From NCBI GenBank assembly GCA_022316685.1, contig JAKJHU010000061.1:2851709-2915708 (forward strand): a DNA stretch of 64,000 nucleotides, in the 5' to 3' direction. Each line of letters opens with the position of its first letter. The first letter of the stretch is position 1. The notes beneath the pieces are model-generated. The model saw nothing but the letters and a program-made list of their open reading frames with translations. It ran no database searches and was not told the DNA's origin. Both the position numbers and the translations under genes were made by a program. Of this stretch, positions 62,594 through 64,000 are shown in pieces. This DNA is from Progne subis subis (taxonomy: Eukaryota > Chordata > Aves > Passeriformes > Hirundinidae).

Positions 62594-64000
62594 GCAAGTT
62601 AATCAGAGACATATTTCAAACTCCAGCTTTTAAACTGCAAACTCCTTTGCTTGTGCTTAAAAACTCCTTCATTGTGGTCCTACCCTTGTATCAGTTTGGG
62701 TCCCCAGGCCATGTGAAGGGCAAGCAGACCTCATGCTCCAGTGATCAGATGAAGGTCAATCCCCAGGACGTTTCATCTTGTGTAATTGAGTAGATACACG
62801 GAGGAGGTGAAATATTGCACTCTTTTGAAGCCTGAGCAATCAGCTTGTGCCAAATTTAGGATTAATGGACCATGAAGTGCATTTTGCCCTGAAAAATCCC
62901 ACCATCCTTTTGCAGATGGAACACTTCTCTGCCAGAGAAGTTCTTCTGCAGGAAAGTTTCTAGAGAAAAAAACAGCAAAGTGTCTGGGTAACCTCTGTCA
63001 TTGCATTCTCTGCATGGGGATTGAGGGAAAATTGATCATATCCTTGCCTTTACCTTGCTGCAGAAGAATTTCAGGTTTTAGGGCTGTCAAACTCGCAGTT
63101 TCCTCAGCAGGTTAACCGCTGACCCAGGGTTGGTTTGTCCAGGGGAACTGGAGCTTCCCGAGGTTTGCAGTAGGTGTGATTCTGACAGCATCTCTGTAGA
63201 TGGTGCTGCAAGGCAGGGAGATGGGAACAAGAACTGCCTATGCCGCTTTTAAAATTCAGCCCCTTGGTTTCTCAACCAGCTCTTGGTATTCCAGCTTCCT
63301 TACAAGAAAATGAGACATAGTTGCCCATAATGTCTTCCCTTTGATGAGCTATAATCTGAATGCACCCATTGGAAACATAAACAGAGGAGAACTGTTATTT
63401 TCTCGTTATTTTCTCTGGGTTCAAACAGCTGGCATTCTGTAACTCTGCCTGGAAAACTGCTGTTGAACAAACTGACTTTTCATATTGATCTAACTGTACC
63501 AGCATTTTTACAGCAGAATGTGGAATCTCGTGAATTCCAGAAAAAAATCTGAAAAAGAATAATAAGTTGATCATTCAGAGACACTAAATAATGGATGTTT
63601 AAATAATAAAGAGAAAGAAATTCACGTCTCTGACGGGGCTCTGTCCTCTTTTGCTCAACGTCAAGTGTTGGCTTGAGTTCAGCTGCCCTTCTGCACACTG
63701 AAAAATGGTAGAATGGATCCTGAAAATGTGTCTGTACTCCTCCCCTGCTCCTGAAATGCAATCAATCCAGGTGGAATCAGGTCTCACTTTAAGCTGGGTA
63801 GGCAGTGAAGACTGATGTGTCTGCTTGGAGGGCTGGGAGGAATTTTTTAATCAAAATTCAGCTGCATGAATTTGGTGTTTACAGGCAGACATACTTCACA
63901 TACATAATTACACAGGCAACCTTGTTCAAAGGCAGATGTGAGAGGCACACTATGAGCTCGTACCCCAGTCTCGTGACAGACGAATAATGCCTGTGGTACT
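62031..64000. other. Intergenic right flank, no gene recognised
   Basis: No coding exon was recognised on either strand. In human the next gene on this side of STX16 is APCDD1L, but I saw no exon of it before the window ends. Confidence 0.5.
62563..62590. repeat. T28 homopolymer
   Basis: Twenty-eight consecutive T flanked by CATACC and ATGGCAAG. It may be the reverse complement of a retroposon tail, but no retroposon body is recognised on its left. Confidence 0.95.

Noticed and set aside
63480..63761. 93-codon minus-strand ORF at the right edge as a possible neighbouring gene exon
   Set aside because: It has no similarity that I recognise to APCDD1L or another family, and no splice structure supports it.

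Overview
The window looks like nuclear DNA of a bird. The evidence is two compact multi-exon vertebrate genes with clean GT-AG introns, CpG-rich promoters set in AT-rich sequence, and CR1 LINE 3' ends with the avian-type terminal motif. I cannot name the species. All recognisable genes lie on the minus strand and read, in order of transcription: STX16 (complete coding region, 59448 to 51027), NPEPL1 (complete coding region, 46679 to 34220) and a first coding exon of a G-alpha-s gene (11664 to 11421). STX16-NPEPL1-GNAS is the gene order I know from human chromosome 20q13.

Right part (46-64 kb): STX16 has nine coding exons and encodes 326 residues. They include an N-terminal SM-protein-binding peptide, an Habc region, a Qa-SNARE motif and a tail anchor. 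A 12-nt microexon and an internal donor in exon 1 make the stretch after residue 27 variable. The STX16 promoter is CpG-rich and is preceded by a degenerate minisatellite and pure C runs. An old CR1/L3-like LINE fragment lies at about 61.3-62.0 kb. NPEPL1 starts about 4.3 kb beyond the STX16 stop codon.

Middle part (33-46.7 kb): NPEPL1 has twelve coding exons and encodes 523 residues, an M17 leucine-aminopeptidase-like protein with all expected metal-binding and catalytic residues.

Left part (1-33 kb): about 22 kb without a recognisable gene separates NPEPL1 from a CpG-dense region at 10.75-12.1 kb. That region holds an 81-codon exon ending in THRLLLLG with a phase-1 donor, as in G-alpha-s first exons. 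Its C-terminal part resembles the last part of the mammalian GNAS XL-alpha-s exon, while its first eight residues are those I recall for the long form of GNAL. This is the most notable feature: an XL-like alternative GNAS first exon in a bird, at the locus that is imprinted in mammals. GNAS exon 2 and the canonical GNAS exon 1 were not found, so they should lie beyond position 1. A fragment resembling the C-terminal end of a non-LTR reverse transcriptase lies just upstream of this exon, and a second CpG-rich, GATA-motif-bearing segment lies at 16.0-16.7 kb.

STX16 acts in endosome-to-TGN membrane fusion, NPEPL1 is a presumed cytosolic peptidase and GNAS is a signalling G protein. Their proximity reflects conserved synteny, and in mammals shared cis-regulation, rather than a common pathway. 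Exon boundaries were read by eye from frame, splice dinucleotides and remembered family sequences. No alignment or transcript data were available.
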